Below the pieces are notes generated by a model. It was not told the origin of the DNA and searched no databases. It saw nothing but the letters and a program-made list of their open reading frames with translations. From positions 66,819,465 to 66,883,464 of the forward strand of contig NC_081552.1 in assembly GCF_963082655.1 (NCBI RefSeq): a stretch of 64,000 nt of DNA, given 5' to 3'. The position numbers and the translations under genes were made by a program. This stretch comes from Stomoxys calcitrans (Eukaryota; Arthropoda; Insecta; Diptera; Muscidae). Numbering within the stretch: position 1 is the stretch's first letter; every line of letters begins with the position of its first letter. Positions 12,213-23,835 of the stretch are shown piece by piece.

Positions 12213-12660
12213 TCTATATATATATAAATGAATTTGTGTTTGTTTGTAAATTTTTTTGTTCAGTATAGGCTTTGAGTCTATACGGCTGAACCGATTTCTT
12301 CAAAATTTTCGCAGATAAAAGTGGATCGATCGGGGCAATATGGGACTCAAATAAAAGGTATTCCAGAGTAGAATACAAATTTGATATCAAAATTTGGGCC
12401 CAAGTACCTAGGGGCTGCCCCAATCCCAAAACTCCTTCAAATAAGCATATTGGACGATAATGACAATATGGGACTCGAATGAAAGGTATTCGGGAGTAGA
12501 TTACGAATATGGTCAGAAAGGAGGAATAGGCTATATAATTTATTGATATTGGGCGGACCCTCCCCCTCCCCGTTACCCCAAAAACACCAACCAAAATCAA
12601 GGATGACAGATCGGGACAAAATGGGTATCAAATGAAAGATATTGGGAGTACAATACGAAT
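12213..12660 (-). mobile_element. Non-autonomous Helitron, 5' terminal part
   Basis: Here the element reads left to right from its 5' end: A then TCTATATATATATAAATG, TTTGTGTTTGTTTG, the segment ACGGCTGAACCGATTT, and two or three units with ATATGGGACTC and AAAGGTATT. The far end is cut by mariner DNA at about 12661. The TC start preceded by A fits Helitron insertion between A and T. The strand label follows the convention used here, in which plus copies end in ATATATAGA. Confidence 0.65.
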
Positions 12661-12689
12661 ATATTGGGTTGCCCAAAAAGTAATTGTGA

Positions 12690-13003
12690 AAAAAGTAATC
12701 GTGAAGGGCTGTCTCAGGGGATTTGCCTTTAATATATGCATGCTGCAGCCGCGACCGACGATCTCCAGGGATCTTTGCCCTTACATATGTTTCTATCAAC
12801 CTCTAAAGAGTCTTCAGCAAAAACGATGACAGACTAATAGGACGAAAATCTTTCGCCTTCGTGGGGTTTTCCTGCTTTCGGAAGGGAGATATACCATCCC
12901 ACAGGTGTATCTCCCTAAGAAGTCTATGAGACACAGCTTGTAATTCAACCGGTGATACATCAGGGTCTGGCGACTTAAAGGAGTAGAAACTTCTTATAGT
13001 CAA
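12690..13003 (-). pseudogene. LINE reverse transcriptase fragment
   Basis: Minus-strand frames read KDFRPISLSSFLLKTL, then after a stop QHAYIKGKSPETALHD. These are the conserved RT segments between finger and palm in Jockey-type LINEs (usually FRPISLTSFLLKTMERL and QHAYxxGKS). About 100 residues remain. It differs from the LINE at 1591-9197, so it is a second, independent LINE relic. Confidence 0.75.
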
Positions 13004-13014
13004 AAGGGCTTAAT

Positions 13015-13671
13015 CTAACTTACTGTCCCAAATTTAGCCTCATCATTGCCGAAAGTTTTACCATTTAAGGAGTTCTGCAAAGATCGAAATAAATGGTAGT
13101 CTGATGATGCAAGGTCAGGGCTATATGGTGGATCCATCAAAAGTTCCCAGCCAAGCTCACTCAGTTTTTGGCGAGTGACCAAAGATGTGTGCGGTCTAGC
13201 GTTGTCCTGGTGGAATATGACACCTTTACGATTAACCAATTCTGGTCGATTCTCCTTGATGGCTGTATTCAATTTGTTCAATTGTTGACAGTAAACATCC
13301 GAATTAATCATCTGTTTCCTTGGAAGCAGCTCAAAATATACCACACCCTTCCAATTCCACCAAACAGACAGCATAACCTTCTTTTGGTGGATATCAGCCT
13401 TTGAAGTGGTTTGAGCTGGTTCACCATGCTTGGACCATGATTGTTTTCGACTAACGTTGTTGTAAACAATCCATTTTTCATCTCCAGTTATGATTCGTTT
13501 TAAAAACGGATCGAATTCATTGCGTTTAAGGTGCATATCACAAGCGTTGATTCGGTTTGTTAAATAAATTTCTTTCAATACATGTGGTACCCACATTAAA
13601 ATTGACGCCAAACAAACAAATGTAAAAAAAATTTCGCGCACTTTTTTTCTAAGACAGAAGAAAGAATGCAA
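13015..13671 (-). pseudogene. Mariner transposase, N- and C-terminally deleted
   Basis: The 218-residue open frame has the catalytic triad of a DD34D mariner: ITGDEKWIVYNN, FHQDNARPHTS and YSPDLASSDYHLF, with 34 residues between the second and third Asp by my count. The usual N-terminal helix-turn-helix region of about 120 residues is missing: the 5' leader joins directly to coding sequence just before WVPHVLKEI. The C-terminus stops after FGNDEAKFGT, where LINE sequence begins. The enzyme would normally cut and join transposon ends. This copy lacks DNA binding and is dead. Confidence 0.85.
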
Positions 13672-13758
13672 TTACAGAGTCACAAGCCGTTGAAAAAATT
13701 TGTCAACACTGACTGTATTACTACTATATTACCGATTGTAATATTACTACTATATTAC

Positions 13759-13967
13759 CGGACGAACGGACGGACGAACGGACGGACAGACGGACGAACG
13801 AACGGACGGACGGACGGACAGACAGACGGACGGACATGGCTAGATCGACATAAAATGTCGCGACGATCAAGAATATATATACTTTATGGGGTCTCAGACG
13901 AATATTTCGAGTAGTTACAAACAGAATGACGAAATTGGTATACCCCCCATCTTATGGTGGAGGGTAT
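13759..13967 (+). mobile_element. HINE type A 3' tail only
   Basis: It contains a (GGAC)n tract with GAAC variants, then CATGGCTAGATCGACATAAA, the AT core and the GGGTAT hairpin. Everything 5' of the microsatellite is missing, and the break joins mariner leader DNA. Confidence 0.8.
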
Positions 13968-13984
13968 AAAAATATATGTAGAAA

Positions 13985-14188
13985 ATAGCAATTAAAAGCG
14001 TATTAAGTTCGGCCGTATGGACTCAAGAAATCAAATCGGGGGATAGGTTTATATGGGAGCTATATCAGGTTATAGACGGATTTGAACCGTACTTGACACA
14101 GTTGTTGAAAGTCGTAACAAAACACTACATGCTCAATTTCAGCCAAATTTCGGCTTGTACGACTCAAGAATTCAAATCAGGAGGTCGG
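13985..14188 (+). mobile_element. Old HINE 5' fragment
   Basis: Starts near AATTAAAAGCGTATTAAG with a truncated palindrome, then about 1.3 diverged 153-bp units. It is joined head-on to the minus-strand HINE that follows. Confidence 0.65.
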
Positions 14189-16282
14189 TTCGTATAGGTC
14201 GGTTGGTATTGTAAATGGGCCATATCGGTCCATGTTTTGATATAGCTGCCATATAAACCGATCTTGGGTCTTGACTTCTTGAGCCTCTAGAGTACGCAAT
14301 TCTTATCCGATTGGAATGAAATTTTGCACGACGTGTTTTGTTATGATATCCAACAACTGTGCCAAGTATGGTTCAAATCGGTTCATAACCTGATATAGCT
14401 GTCATATAAACCGATCTGGGGTCTTGACTTCTTGAGCCTCTAGAGTACGCAATTCTTATCCGATTGGAATGAAATTTTGCACGACGTGTTTTGTTATGAT
14501 ACCCAACAACTGTGCCAAGTATGGTTCAAATCGGTCCATAACCTGATATAGCTGCCATATAAATCGATCTTGGGTCTTGACTTCTTGAGCCTCTAGAGTG
14601 CGCAATTCTTATCCGATTGGAATGAAATTTTGCACGACGTGTTTTGTTACGATATCCAACAACTGTGCCAAGTATGGTTCAAATCGGTCCATAACCTGAT
14701 ATAGCTGCCATATAAACCGATCTTGGGTCTTGACTTCTTGAGCCTCTAGAGGGCGCAATTCTTATCCGAATGGAATGGAATTTCGCACGACGTGTTTTGT
14801 TATGATACCCAACAACTGTGCCAAGTATGGTTCAAATCGCTCCATAACCTGATATAGCTGCCATATAAACCGATCTTGGGTCTTGACTTCTTGAGCCTCT
14901 AGAGGGCGCAATTCTTATCCGATTGGAATGAAATTTTGCACGACGTGTTTTGTTATGATACCCAACAACTGTGCCAAGTATGGTTCAAATCGGTTCATAA
15001 CCTGATATAGCTGTCATATAAACCGATCTGGGGTCTTGACTTCTTGAGCCTCTAGAGTACGCAATTCTTATCCGATTGGAATGAAATTTTGCACGACGTG
15101 TTTTGTTATGATACCCAACAACTGTGCCAAGTATGGTTCAAATCGGTCCATAACCTGATATAGCTGCCATATAAATCGATCTTGGGTCTTGACTTCTTGA
15201 GCCTCTAGAGTGCGCAATTCTTATCCGATTGGAATGAAATTTTGCACGACGTGTTTTGTTACGATATCCAACAACTGTGCCAAGTATGGTTCAAATCGGT
15301 CCATAACCTGATATAGCTGCCATATAAACCGATCTTGGGTCTTGACTTCTTGAGCCTCTAGAGGGCGCAATTCTTATCCGAATGGAATGGAATTTCGCAC
15401 GACGTGTTTTGTTATGATACCCAACAACTGTGCCAAGTATGGTTCAAATCGCTCCATAACCTGATATAGCTGCCATATAAACCGATCTTGGGTCTTGACT
15501 TCTTGAGCCTCTAGAGGGCGCAATTCTTATCCGAATGGAATGGAATTTCGCACGACGTGTTTTGTTACGATTCCCAACAACTGTGCCAAGTATGGTTGAA
15601 ATCGGTCCATAACCTGATATAGCTGTCATATAAACAGATCTGGAGATTTGATTTCTTGAGCTTCTAGAGGGCGCAATTCCTATCCGATTTGGCTGAAATT
15701 TTGCATGACGTATTTTATTTTTACTTTCAACAACTGTGTCAAATAAGGTTCAAATCGTTTCATAACCTGATATAGCTGCCATATAAACCGATCTGGGATC
15801 TTGACTTCTTGACCCCTAGAAGTCGCAATTATTATCCGATATGCCTCATGACCATCAACAAACGTGTTTATTATGGTCTGAATCGGTCTATAGCCCGATA
15901 CAGATCCCATATAAATCGTTCTCTCTATTTTATTTCGTGAGCCCCAATGGGCGCAATTCTTATATAAATTGGCTGAAATTTTACACAGGTCTCCAACATA
16001 TAATTTAATTGTGGTCCGAACCGGACCATATCTTGATATCAATTTAATAGCAGAGCAACTCTTTTCTTATATCCTTTTTTGCCTAAGAAGAGATGCCGGG
16101 AAAAGAAGTCGACAAATGCGATCCATGGTGGAGGGTATATAAGATTCGGCCCGGCCGAACTTAGCACGCTTTTACTTGTTTTGCCTAAAAAGAGATGCAG
16201 GGAAAAGAACTCGACAAATGCGATCTATGGTGGAGGGTATATAAGATTCGGCCCGGCCGAACTTAGCAGTCTTTTACTTGTT
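14189..16282 (-). mobile_element. HINE type A with higher-order array and doubled 5' end
   Basis: About eleven 153-bp units. The block 14401-15012 (four units) is repeated at 15013-15624 with a period of 612 bp, including diagnostic variants such as AATCGCTCC at 14836 and 15448. The 3' tail (GGAC tract, hairpin) is absent. At the right, the 5' terminal 100 bp occurs twice (to 16180 and 16181-16282), each ending in the palindrome and ACTTGTT. Confidence 0.85.
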
Positions 16283-16380
16283 TTTTTTTTTTTTTTTGAC
16301 AAAGAAAAATTATATACAACTGTCTAATAAAATTTAACAAAATTAATTCATTCATAAAAGTAGAAAACAAAAACATTTTT

Positions 16381-16871
16381 ATACCCTCCTCCATAAGATG
16401 GGGGGTATACTAATTTCGTCATTCTGTAACCTGAGATAGCTGTCATATAAACCGATCTTGGGTCTTGACTTCTTGAGCCTCTAGAGGTCCCAATTATTAT
16501 CCGATTTGCCTGAAATTTTGTACGACGGATTCTCTCATGACCAATAACATACGTGTTGATAATGGTCTGAATCGGTATATAACCCGATACAGCTCCCATA
16601 TAAATCGATTTCTCTATTTTACTTCTTGAGCCCACAAAGGGCGCAATTCTTATTCGAATTGACTGACATTTTACACAGGTCTCCAACATATAATTTAATT
16701 GTGGTCCAAACCGGACCATATCTTGATATCGCTCTAATAGCAGAGCAAATCTTTTCTTATATCCTTTTTTTGCCTAAGAAGAGATGCCCGGAAAAGAACT
16801 TGACAAATGCGATCCATGGTGGAGGGTATATAAGATTCGGCCCGGCCGAACTTAGCACGCTTTTACTTGTT
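16381..16871 (-). mobile_element. HINE type A, internally deleted
   Basis: Both ends are present (ATACCCTCCTCCATAAG at left, ACTTGTT at right), but the core, the (GGAC)n tract and most 153-bp units are deleted, leaving 491 bp. The 100 bp to its left (16283-16380) is a T-run plus AT-rich DNA with nothing recognised. Confidence 0.8.
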
Positions 16872-17579
16872 AAATTTAAGGTTAACTAATTTTACCTTTA
16901 AATCGCATCAGCCTCATTTTCAAACCAAGTAGTTTTATTTTAAGGATATAAACATATTTTCCTTAAAAATACAATGTCTTTTTATTAATTTTCAGCAAAT
17001 TTAAATCTTTTTCTATTTGTTTTTTTTTTTTATTGAATTAAGTGACTTACATCGTTAATTCAAGTCTGCATATCTTTGAGTTTCAGATGCAAGAAACCTT
17101 GATTTTAGCATTCATTTCTTTGTGTTAAGGATTCATGCATTTTTTATTTTAAAACGCCGTGTACTTTGTTTATATTCACACTACATCTTTTATGCTAGGA
17201 CGCAATCCTTGTTAATAAGTTGCATATCTTTGTCTCGAAATTATTACCAAAATCCTCATATTAAGGACAATATCTTTAAGTTTTAGTAAACTTTTTTTTT
17301 AAGTGCAGTATCACTGCAAAGATTTATGGCGCGAAACACAAAAAATTTTTCACTTCGATGTCTTATACCTTGGGAAAATGCAAGCTTATCTTGGCGTTTC
17401 TTCATCTCAAATATGGACCAAAAGCTCTCCGCCGTGTCACGTGGGAAGCTATGTTTAACAGCCGTTAAAGGTAGTGTGCTTAAATGTGCCGCGAGTTCAC
17501 CTGTAGAATGATAAACGGGGGGTTTGGGGCATAGGTATGTTAGTAGCCATCACCAGGAAAACATAAATAAATGACTTAG
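16872..17579. other. Non-repetitive AT-rich stretch
   Basis: No known repeat. It has several T-runs and scattered TTAAGGAT motifs. The only coding signal is a minus-strand open frame at 17283-17549, described separately. Confidence 0.4.
17283..17549 (-). pseudogene. Coding-like frame, unknown family
   Basis: An 88-codon frame without an early Met reads through PPVYHSTGELAAHLSTLPL, then a Phe-Pro-Arg-Asp segment, MKKRQDKLAFSQGIRHRSEK and a final CSDTALKKKVY before TAA. Composition is balanced and unlike the AT-rich flanks, which suggests a former exon or a transposon-gene fragment. I do not recognise the family. A shorter plus-strand frame at 17326-17511 overlaps it and is the less convincing of the two. 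Confidence 0.35.
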
Positions 17580-17846
17580 AACAAGTAAAAGCGTGCTAAG
17601 TTCGGCCGGGCCGATTCTTATATACCCTCTTGATAGACCAACAAAGGATAATAGATAAGAATTGCTATGCTATTTCAGCTATACCAAGTTATGAACCGAT
17701 TGGGGCGTACTTGGATTGGCTGTTGGAAATCAAAATGGAATCCATTGTGCAAAATATCAGTCAAATCAGATAAGAAATGCGGCCTATAGTGGCTCAAGAA
17801 ATAAAATGGGAGATGTATTTGTATGGGAGCTATATCAGGTTATATA
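17580..17846 (+). mobile_element. HINE 5' fragment
   Basis: It starts AACAAGTAAAAGCGTGC with the palindrome (GGGCCGATT variant) and holds about 1.3 diverged units before breaking off at a Helitron segment. Confidence 0.75.
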
Positions 17847-18592
17847 AAGAGCAAACAAACAAACCGAGTCCCATATAGTCGTGATTGGTTAATATGCTCA
17901 TTTGGGGCGTTTTTGGGTGGCGGTGGGTGACCTCCTATACTTCGACCTGATTTTGTACACCAGATTCGTAATCTACTCTCAAATACCTTTCACTTTAGAC
18001 CCATATTGATAGGAACTTTCAATTTGTCTGCTTGGAGGAGTTTTAGGGTTAGGGCGACTGGGTACTTTGACTCAACTTTTAGTACCATATTCGCATTTTA
18101 CTCTTCAATACCATCCATTTTATACCCATATTGTCCTTATCGGTTCACTTTTGATTTTGGTTCGTGTTGTTGGGGTCGCGGGGGAAGGTCCGCCCCCTTC
18201 CAATATCAACAAATTATAAAGCCTATTCCTCCTTCCTGATCATATTCGTAATCTACCCCCGAATACCTTTTATTTCAGTCCCATATCGCCATGATGGTCA
18301 CATAACTCTATTTTTAATATGGAATTCTAGCTCTACTCCTTAATACCTTTCATTTGAGTCCCACATTGTCCCGATCGCCTCACTTTTAATTTCGGGTCGT
18401 ACTTTTGGGGTAAGGGGGAGGGTCCGCCCCCTTTTGGATATCCAAAAATTATAAAACCTATGTTTCCTTCCAGACCAACCTAAACAATCTGTGAAAATTT
18501 CAAGAGAATCGGTTCAGGCGTTTTTAAGTCTATACGGAACAAACAAACAAACAAACAAACCGACAAGCAAACACAAATTGATTTTTATATTT
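17847..18592 (+). mobile_element. Non-autonomous Helitron, copy lacking its 3' terminus
   Basis: It contains repeated segments with GTCCCATATTG, ACCTTTCATTTGAGTC and GGGGGAGGGTCCGCCCCC, then AATCGGTTCAGGCGTTTTT, repeated AAAC and a TTTTTATAT end. Sequence read this way is the reverse of the Helitron 5'-to-3' direction. Confidence 0.65.
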
Positions 18593-19445
18593 AAGAGCCC
18601 GGCCCGCTCTGCTGCCCGGTGTATACAGCCGTTTGGTGGAGGGCGTCTATATGAGGGTTGTGCGTCACACCCTTTCTGCCACTTGAGCACAAATTGCATA
18701 ACGCACTGTACTGAAAAAAATCTATCACTTGATCCCCCATTGTTAGCACCACCTAGATTCTTGGACACAAGATTTAATGTCATTTTCGTAATCTGCTCTC
18801 AAATGACTTTCATTTGAGTTTTATCAAGCTATAATCGAGTGATGTTCCCATTTGGGAGGCTTACCTGGGGCGACTATAAATTATTTTGACTTTATTTTTT
18901 ATGTCATATTCGTTGTCTACTCCCGAATGCCTTTCATTTGATTCCTGTATTAACATGTACGTCCATTATGTCTATTTGGAGCAATTTTTGGGGTTAGGCA
19001 ACCTCTTGATGCCAAGTTTTTTACTTGAACCCGAGTTTTAATACCATATTAGTATTCTACTCCACAATGTCTTTCACTTGATACCCATATTGTCCCCATC
19101 ATTCCACTTCTGATTTTGGGTGGTGTTTTTGGGGTAAAGGGTTCCGCCCCCTTACAATTTCAAAGACTATATAGCCTATACTTCCTTCCTGACCATTCGA
19201 ACCCTATATTGTCATTATCGTCTTTTTAAATTGAAATTCGTACTCTACATTTAAGTTCCATATTGTCCTGGTCGGTCCACTTTTAATTTTGGGTGGTACT
19301 TTTGGGGTAATGGAGAGGAACCACCACTCCCCACAATCTGTGAAAATTTCAAAGAAATCGGTTAAGCTGTTTTTCAGTCTATATGGAGCAAACAAATTTA
19401 CAAACCCACACACTAAGAAACAAACACAAATTTATATATATAGAC
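18593..19445 (+). mobile_element. Non-autonomous Helitron, second tandem copy
   Basis: It begins with a diverged 3' end (GCCCGGCCCGCTCTGCTG), has the internal repeats, and ends TTTATATATATAGA. It is placed directly behind the previous copy, giving the head-to-tail joint that rolling-circle elements often leave. Confidence 0.65.
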
Positions 19446-19614
19446 TAGCTGAACCCGGCCCGCTTCGCTGCGCTTCCTTGTACACCATATGAATTATAAC
19501 TTTCTTTTCAATTACTCTTCTTTGCATTCACTAAATTACGTATACATTTTGGGGTCATGTTTTTCTAGAACTTTTAAACTATTGTGGAAGCTTGTCCCAG
19601 GGTAGGAGAGATAA
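19446..19614 (+). mobile_element. Helitron 3' terminal piece plus AT-rich DNA
   Basis: CTAGCTGAACCCGGCCCGC at 19447-19465 is the reverse complement of a Helitron 3' end (CTAG terminus). It is joined to the TCTATATATA start of its neighbour. The rest to 19614 is AT-rich without clear features. Confidence 0.5.
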
Positions 19615-21489
19615 AACAAGTAAAATCGTGCTAAGTTCGGCCGGGCCGAATCTTATATACCCTCCACCATGGAGCTCATTAGTCAGTCCTTTTCCCGGCA
19701 TCTGTTCTGAGGCAAAAAATGATATAAGAAAAGATTTACCCTGCTATTAGAGTGATATCAAGATATGATCCGGTTTAGACCACAATTAAATTATATGTTG
19801 GAGACCTGTATCAGCCATTTCGAATAAGATTTGCGCCCTTTGGGGGCTCAAAAAGTAAAATTAAGAGATCGATTTATATGGGAGCTGTATCGGGCTATAG
19901 ACCGATTCAGACCATAACAAACACGTATGTTGATGGTCATAAGAGGATCCGTCGTACAAAATTTCAGGCAAATCGGATAAGAATTGCGATCTCTAGAGGC
20001 CCATGAAGTCAAGACCCAAGATCGGTTTATATGGCAGCTACATCAGTTTATGGAAAATTTCATTCAGGCAAATCGGATAATAATTGCGACCTGTAGAGGC
20101 TCAAGAAGTCAAGATCCCAGATCGGTTTATATGGCAGCTATATCAGGTTATGGACCGATTTGAACCATACTTGGCACAGTTATTAGATATCAAAACAAAA
20201 TACTTCGTGCTAAAATTCATTCCAATCGGATAAGAATTACGCCCTCTAGATGCTCAAAATCAAGACCCAAGATCGGTTGATATGGCAGCTATATCAGGTT
20301 ATGCACCGATTTGAACCATACTTGACACAGTTGTTGGATATCATAACAAAACACGTCGTGCAAAATTTCATTCCCATCGGATAAGAATTGCGCACTCTAG
20401 AGGCTCAAGAAGTCTAGACCCAAGATCGGTTTATATGATAGCTATACCAGATAATGAACCGAATTGAACCATACCTAGCACAGTATTAAGAAGTGATACT
20501 AAAACACTATGTACAAAATTTCAGTCAAATCGGATGGGAATTGCGCCCTCTAGAGGCTCAAGAAGTCAAGACGCAAGATCGGTTTATATGGCAGCTATAT
20601 CAGGTTACAGACCGATTTGAACCACACTTGGCACAGTTATTGGATATCATAGCAAAACACGTCGTGCAAAATTTCATCCCAATCGGATAAGAATTGCGCA
20701 CTCTAGAGGCTCAAGAATTCAAGACCCAAGATTGGTTTGTATAGCAGGTATATCAGATTATAAACCGATGTGAACAATACTTGGCACAGTTATTGGATAT
20801 CATAAGAAAACACGTCGTGCAAAATTTCATTCCCATCGGATAAGAATTGCGCACTCTAGAGGTTCAAGAAGTCAAGACCCAAGATCGGTTTACATGGCAG
20901 CTATATCAGGTTATGGACCGATTTCATCCATACTTGGCACAGTTGTTGGATATCGTAACAAAACACGTCGTGCAAAATTTCATTTCAATCGGATAAGAAT
21001 TGCACACTCTAGAGGCTCAAGAAGTCAAGACCCAAGATCCGTTTATATGGCAGCTATATCAAACCATGGACCGATATGGCCCATTTACAATACCGACCGA
21101 CCCACACTAATAAGAAGTATTTGTGCAAAATTTCAAGCGGCTAGCTTCACTTCTTCGGAAGTTAGCGTGCTTTCGACAGACAGACGGACGGACAGACGGA
21201 CGGACGGACGGACGGACAGACGGACGGACGGACGGATAGACGGACGGACGGACAGACGGACGGACGGACGGACAGACGGACGGACAGACGGACGGACAGA
21301 CGGACGGACAGACGGACGGACGGACGGACGGACGTACGGACGGACAGACGGATGGAAATGGCTAGATCGACATAAAATGTCGCGACGATCAAGAATATAT
21401 ATACTTTATGGAGTCTCAGACGAATATTTCGAGTAGTTGCAAACAGAATGACGAAATTAGTATACCCCCCATCCTATGGTGGAGGGTAT
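19615..21489 (+). mobile_element. HINE type A, 1.9 kb, longest (GGAC)n tract
   Basis: Complete ends. Units are diverged and irregular, with a partial unit near 20050. The (GGAC)n tract at 21175-21350 is about 175 bp, with interspersed AGAC, ATAC and TTAC variants, so it is longer but less pure than in the young copies. Confidence 0.85.
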
Positions 21490-21501
21490 AAAAATAATAC
21501 C

Positions 21502-21641
21502 AACAAGTAAAAGCGTGCTAAGTTCGGCCGGGCCGAATCTTATATACCCTCCACCATGGATCGCATTTGTCGAGTTCTTTTCCCGGCATCTCTTCTTAGG
21601 CAAAACACGATATAAGAAAAGATTTGCTCTGCTATTAGAGC
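21502..21641 (+). mobile_element. HINE type A 5' terminal fragment
   Basis: Starts AACAAGTAAAAGCGTGC and has the palindrome and TATACCCTCCACCAT. It breaks off after CTGCTATTAGAGCG, before any 153-bp unit. Twelve bases separate it from the previous HINE. Confidence 0.8.
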
Positions 21642-21719
21642 GTTGCGACAATAAAAAATAGTTCCGACAATAATCATTATCCATTTAGACTTCAGTACAA
21701 AAATTTTAATTTGTTTTTT

Positions 21720-22077
21720 ATACCCTCCATCCTAATCTAATATCGTCATTCCGTTTGTAAAGCATCGAAATATTCATCTGAAACCCTACAAAGTATATAA
21801 GTATATATTTGATCGTCTTCAAATTCTTAGTCGCACGCTAAGATATTTTGTTGTGACTTCCAACATCTGTGCTAAGTATGGTTTAAACCGGTTTAAAACT
21901 TGATGTAGCTCCCATTTAAACCGATCTCCTAATTTGACTCTCTGAGCCTCTAGAGGGCGCAATTCTTATGCGATTTGGCTAAACATTATTTTAACGACTT
22001 TTCCTATGACAAATGAGATCGGTGGTAGAGGGTATGTTAGATTCGGCCCGGCCGAAAATTTCCCGCTTTTACTTGTT
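21720..22077 (-). mobile_element. HINE, strongly deleted old copy
   Basis: Both ends are recognisable (ATACCCTCCATCC at left, ACTTGTT at right), with a core, no (GGAC)n and about one unit. Length is only 358 bp. Confidence 0.7.
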
Positions 22078-22800
22078 GTCACTGGAAAATAGCTGTTTTC
22101 AATGACTTGGCGAACGAATCGAGAGACAAAACGAAAAAAAATGTGTGCTTATCGGCATGCCACTTGGGCTCGTCTATAAAAAGGAGGCTTCTCATCTGTG
22201 GGCTAAATTTTCAATCAAACCCGTTCCACTGAGCTTTTGCTTTCAAGACATAGAAAAATGCCACCTCTGTAACGTAACCTACTCTCCAATAGATCTGATT
22301 CTGTGTACTTTCGTTGAGCCTTCGACGATCTCTACTAAATACATTTTTATCTATGGCAAAGATAGCCACTTAAACTACCTAAAAAACCTATCTTAGGGTG
22401 GGAAATTAAAAAAATAGTACAGCAAAGAACCGCAACGAAATTAATATACTTTATTTTTCTTTATTTTACGGACCGATAGGTTGCCATAACAATGATAAAT
22501 GCTGTATGATCAATTTTTACCACTCTGCCCTTGCTCTGTTCGTGGTGGCGTCGCCATTCAGTTGATCCATTTGCAAACAGAATAGATGACGCTTATTTAA
22601 ATGTTAGTGCTGCCGTCGATAAGGGAAAGGTTTAGACTTTAATACTCAAAATGTTAACAAAATGACTTAAAAGTTTTCCGTTCCATGTCGCCCCGGATGC
22701 TTGCGCAAACACATATAAGCGACTGAGAATTTCACATTTCTCCCATCTGTTAGTGTTTTTTTGCTACTTGCTTGGAGCGGCGTAGCGCCTATAACATTAA
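22078..22800. other. Unassigned stretch with one small open frame
   Basis: An 83-codon frame lies at 22145-22396 (plus). It holds CHLCNVTYSP but no motif I can place. TCTATAAAAAGGAGG near 22172 is reminiscent of a LINE 3' tail seen in flies, so this may be LINE debris. No gene is claimed. Confidence 0.3.
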
Positions 22801-23642
22801 TAAGTGGTCTTATCTTAGACCCCCCATTGTTTGAATGGGAAGGTAAAGCACCACCTAGATTCTTGGATACAAAGTTTAATGTCATATTCGTAATCTGCAA
22901 CCAAATGCCTTTAATTTGAGGCTCATCTAGCTAGGCTAGGATTGAATTATATTCCCATTGGAGGGTGGGGCGACCCCCTATTACTTGGACCTAATTTTGT
23001 ATGTCATATTCGTACTCTAGTACCGAATACCTTCCATTTGAGTCCCATATTGACATTTATGTCCAATAGGATTGTTTGGGAGAGTTTTTGGGGTTGGACG
23101 ACCCCTCGCATACTTCATATTTTATACCATATTCGTATTCTACTCCCCAATTTCATTTGATACCCATATTGTCCTTTTCGGTCTACTTTCGGGAGGGTTC
23201 GACCACTTCCAATATCAACAAACTAAAAAGCCTTTTCCTCCTTCCTGACCATTTTCGTAATCTACTCCCAAATACCTTTCATTCGAGTCCCATATAGTTA
23301 TTATCGTCCAATAAAACTATTTTATGGGGTTTTGGGGTCCGGGCGGCCTCCAGTTACTTGGATCTAATTTTTTAAATGAAATTCGTTGTCTACTCTTAAA
23401 TACCTTTCATTTGAGTCCCACATTGTCCCGATCGGTTCACTTTTATTTTGGGGTGGTACTTTTGGGGTAAGGGGGAGGGTCCGCCCCCTACTAATATCAA
23501 TAAATTATATAGCCTATTGCTCCATCCGGACCACTCTCCACAATCCGTGAAAGTTTTAAAGAAATCGGTTCAGACGTTTTTGAGTCTATACGGAACAAAC
23601 AAATTTACAAACGCACAAACAAACAAACCGACACAAATTCAT
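22801..23642 (+). mobile_element. Non-autonomous Helitron, partial
   Basis: Shares CACCACCTAGATTCTTGG with the copy at 18593. The internal repeats follow, then AATCGGTTCAGACGTTTTT and the AAAC run. Its AT-rich end is cut within TTTCTAT by a HINE type B tail. The left edge is approximate. Confidence 0.6.
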
Positions 23643-23835
23643 TTCTATACCCACCACAAAGGATAGGGGTATATTAATTTTGTCATTCCGTTTGCAACAC
23701 ATCAAAATATCCATTTTCGACCCTATACAGTATATATATACTCGATCAGAGTGAAAATCTAAGACGATCTAGATATGTCCGTCCGCTACAGTCTTTAAAA
23801 ATAGAGATATTCAGCTGAAATTTTGCACAGATTCT
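23643..23835 (-). mobile_element. HINE type B 3' tail
   Basis: ATACCCACCAC, the TATATATATACTCGATC core, a residual GTCCGTCCG and then TACAGTCTTTAAAAATAGAG are the type B tail in reverse. It joins a Helitron on each side. Confidence 0.7.

Larger units (their letters stand above)
12661..13758 (-). mobile_element. Mariner element, broken
   Basis: The left end TTGGGTTGCCCAAAAAGTAA is a mariner-type terminal inverted repeat flanked by TA. The transposase body lies at 13015-13671. At the right the 5' leader (GAATGCAATTACAGAGTC) is present, but the terminal repeat is lost where a HINE tail starts. A LINE RT piece occupies 12690-13003, replacing the transposase C-terminus. Confidence 0.7.

Noticed and set aside
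13168..13404. Plus-strand 78-codon frame within the mariner
   Set aside because: Antisense to the transposase coding frame, which carries the catalytic motifs.
14189..16282. Regular tandem repeats that could suggest a CRISPR array
   Set aside because: Units are 153 bp and contiguous with no unique spacers, in a eukaryotic transposon.
22145..22396. 83-codon frame with CHLCNVTYSP
   Set aside because: No family match, no start context and no neighbour support; probably a chance frame in LINE-like debris.
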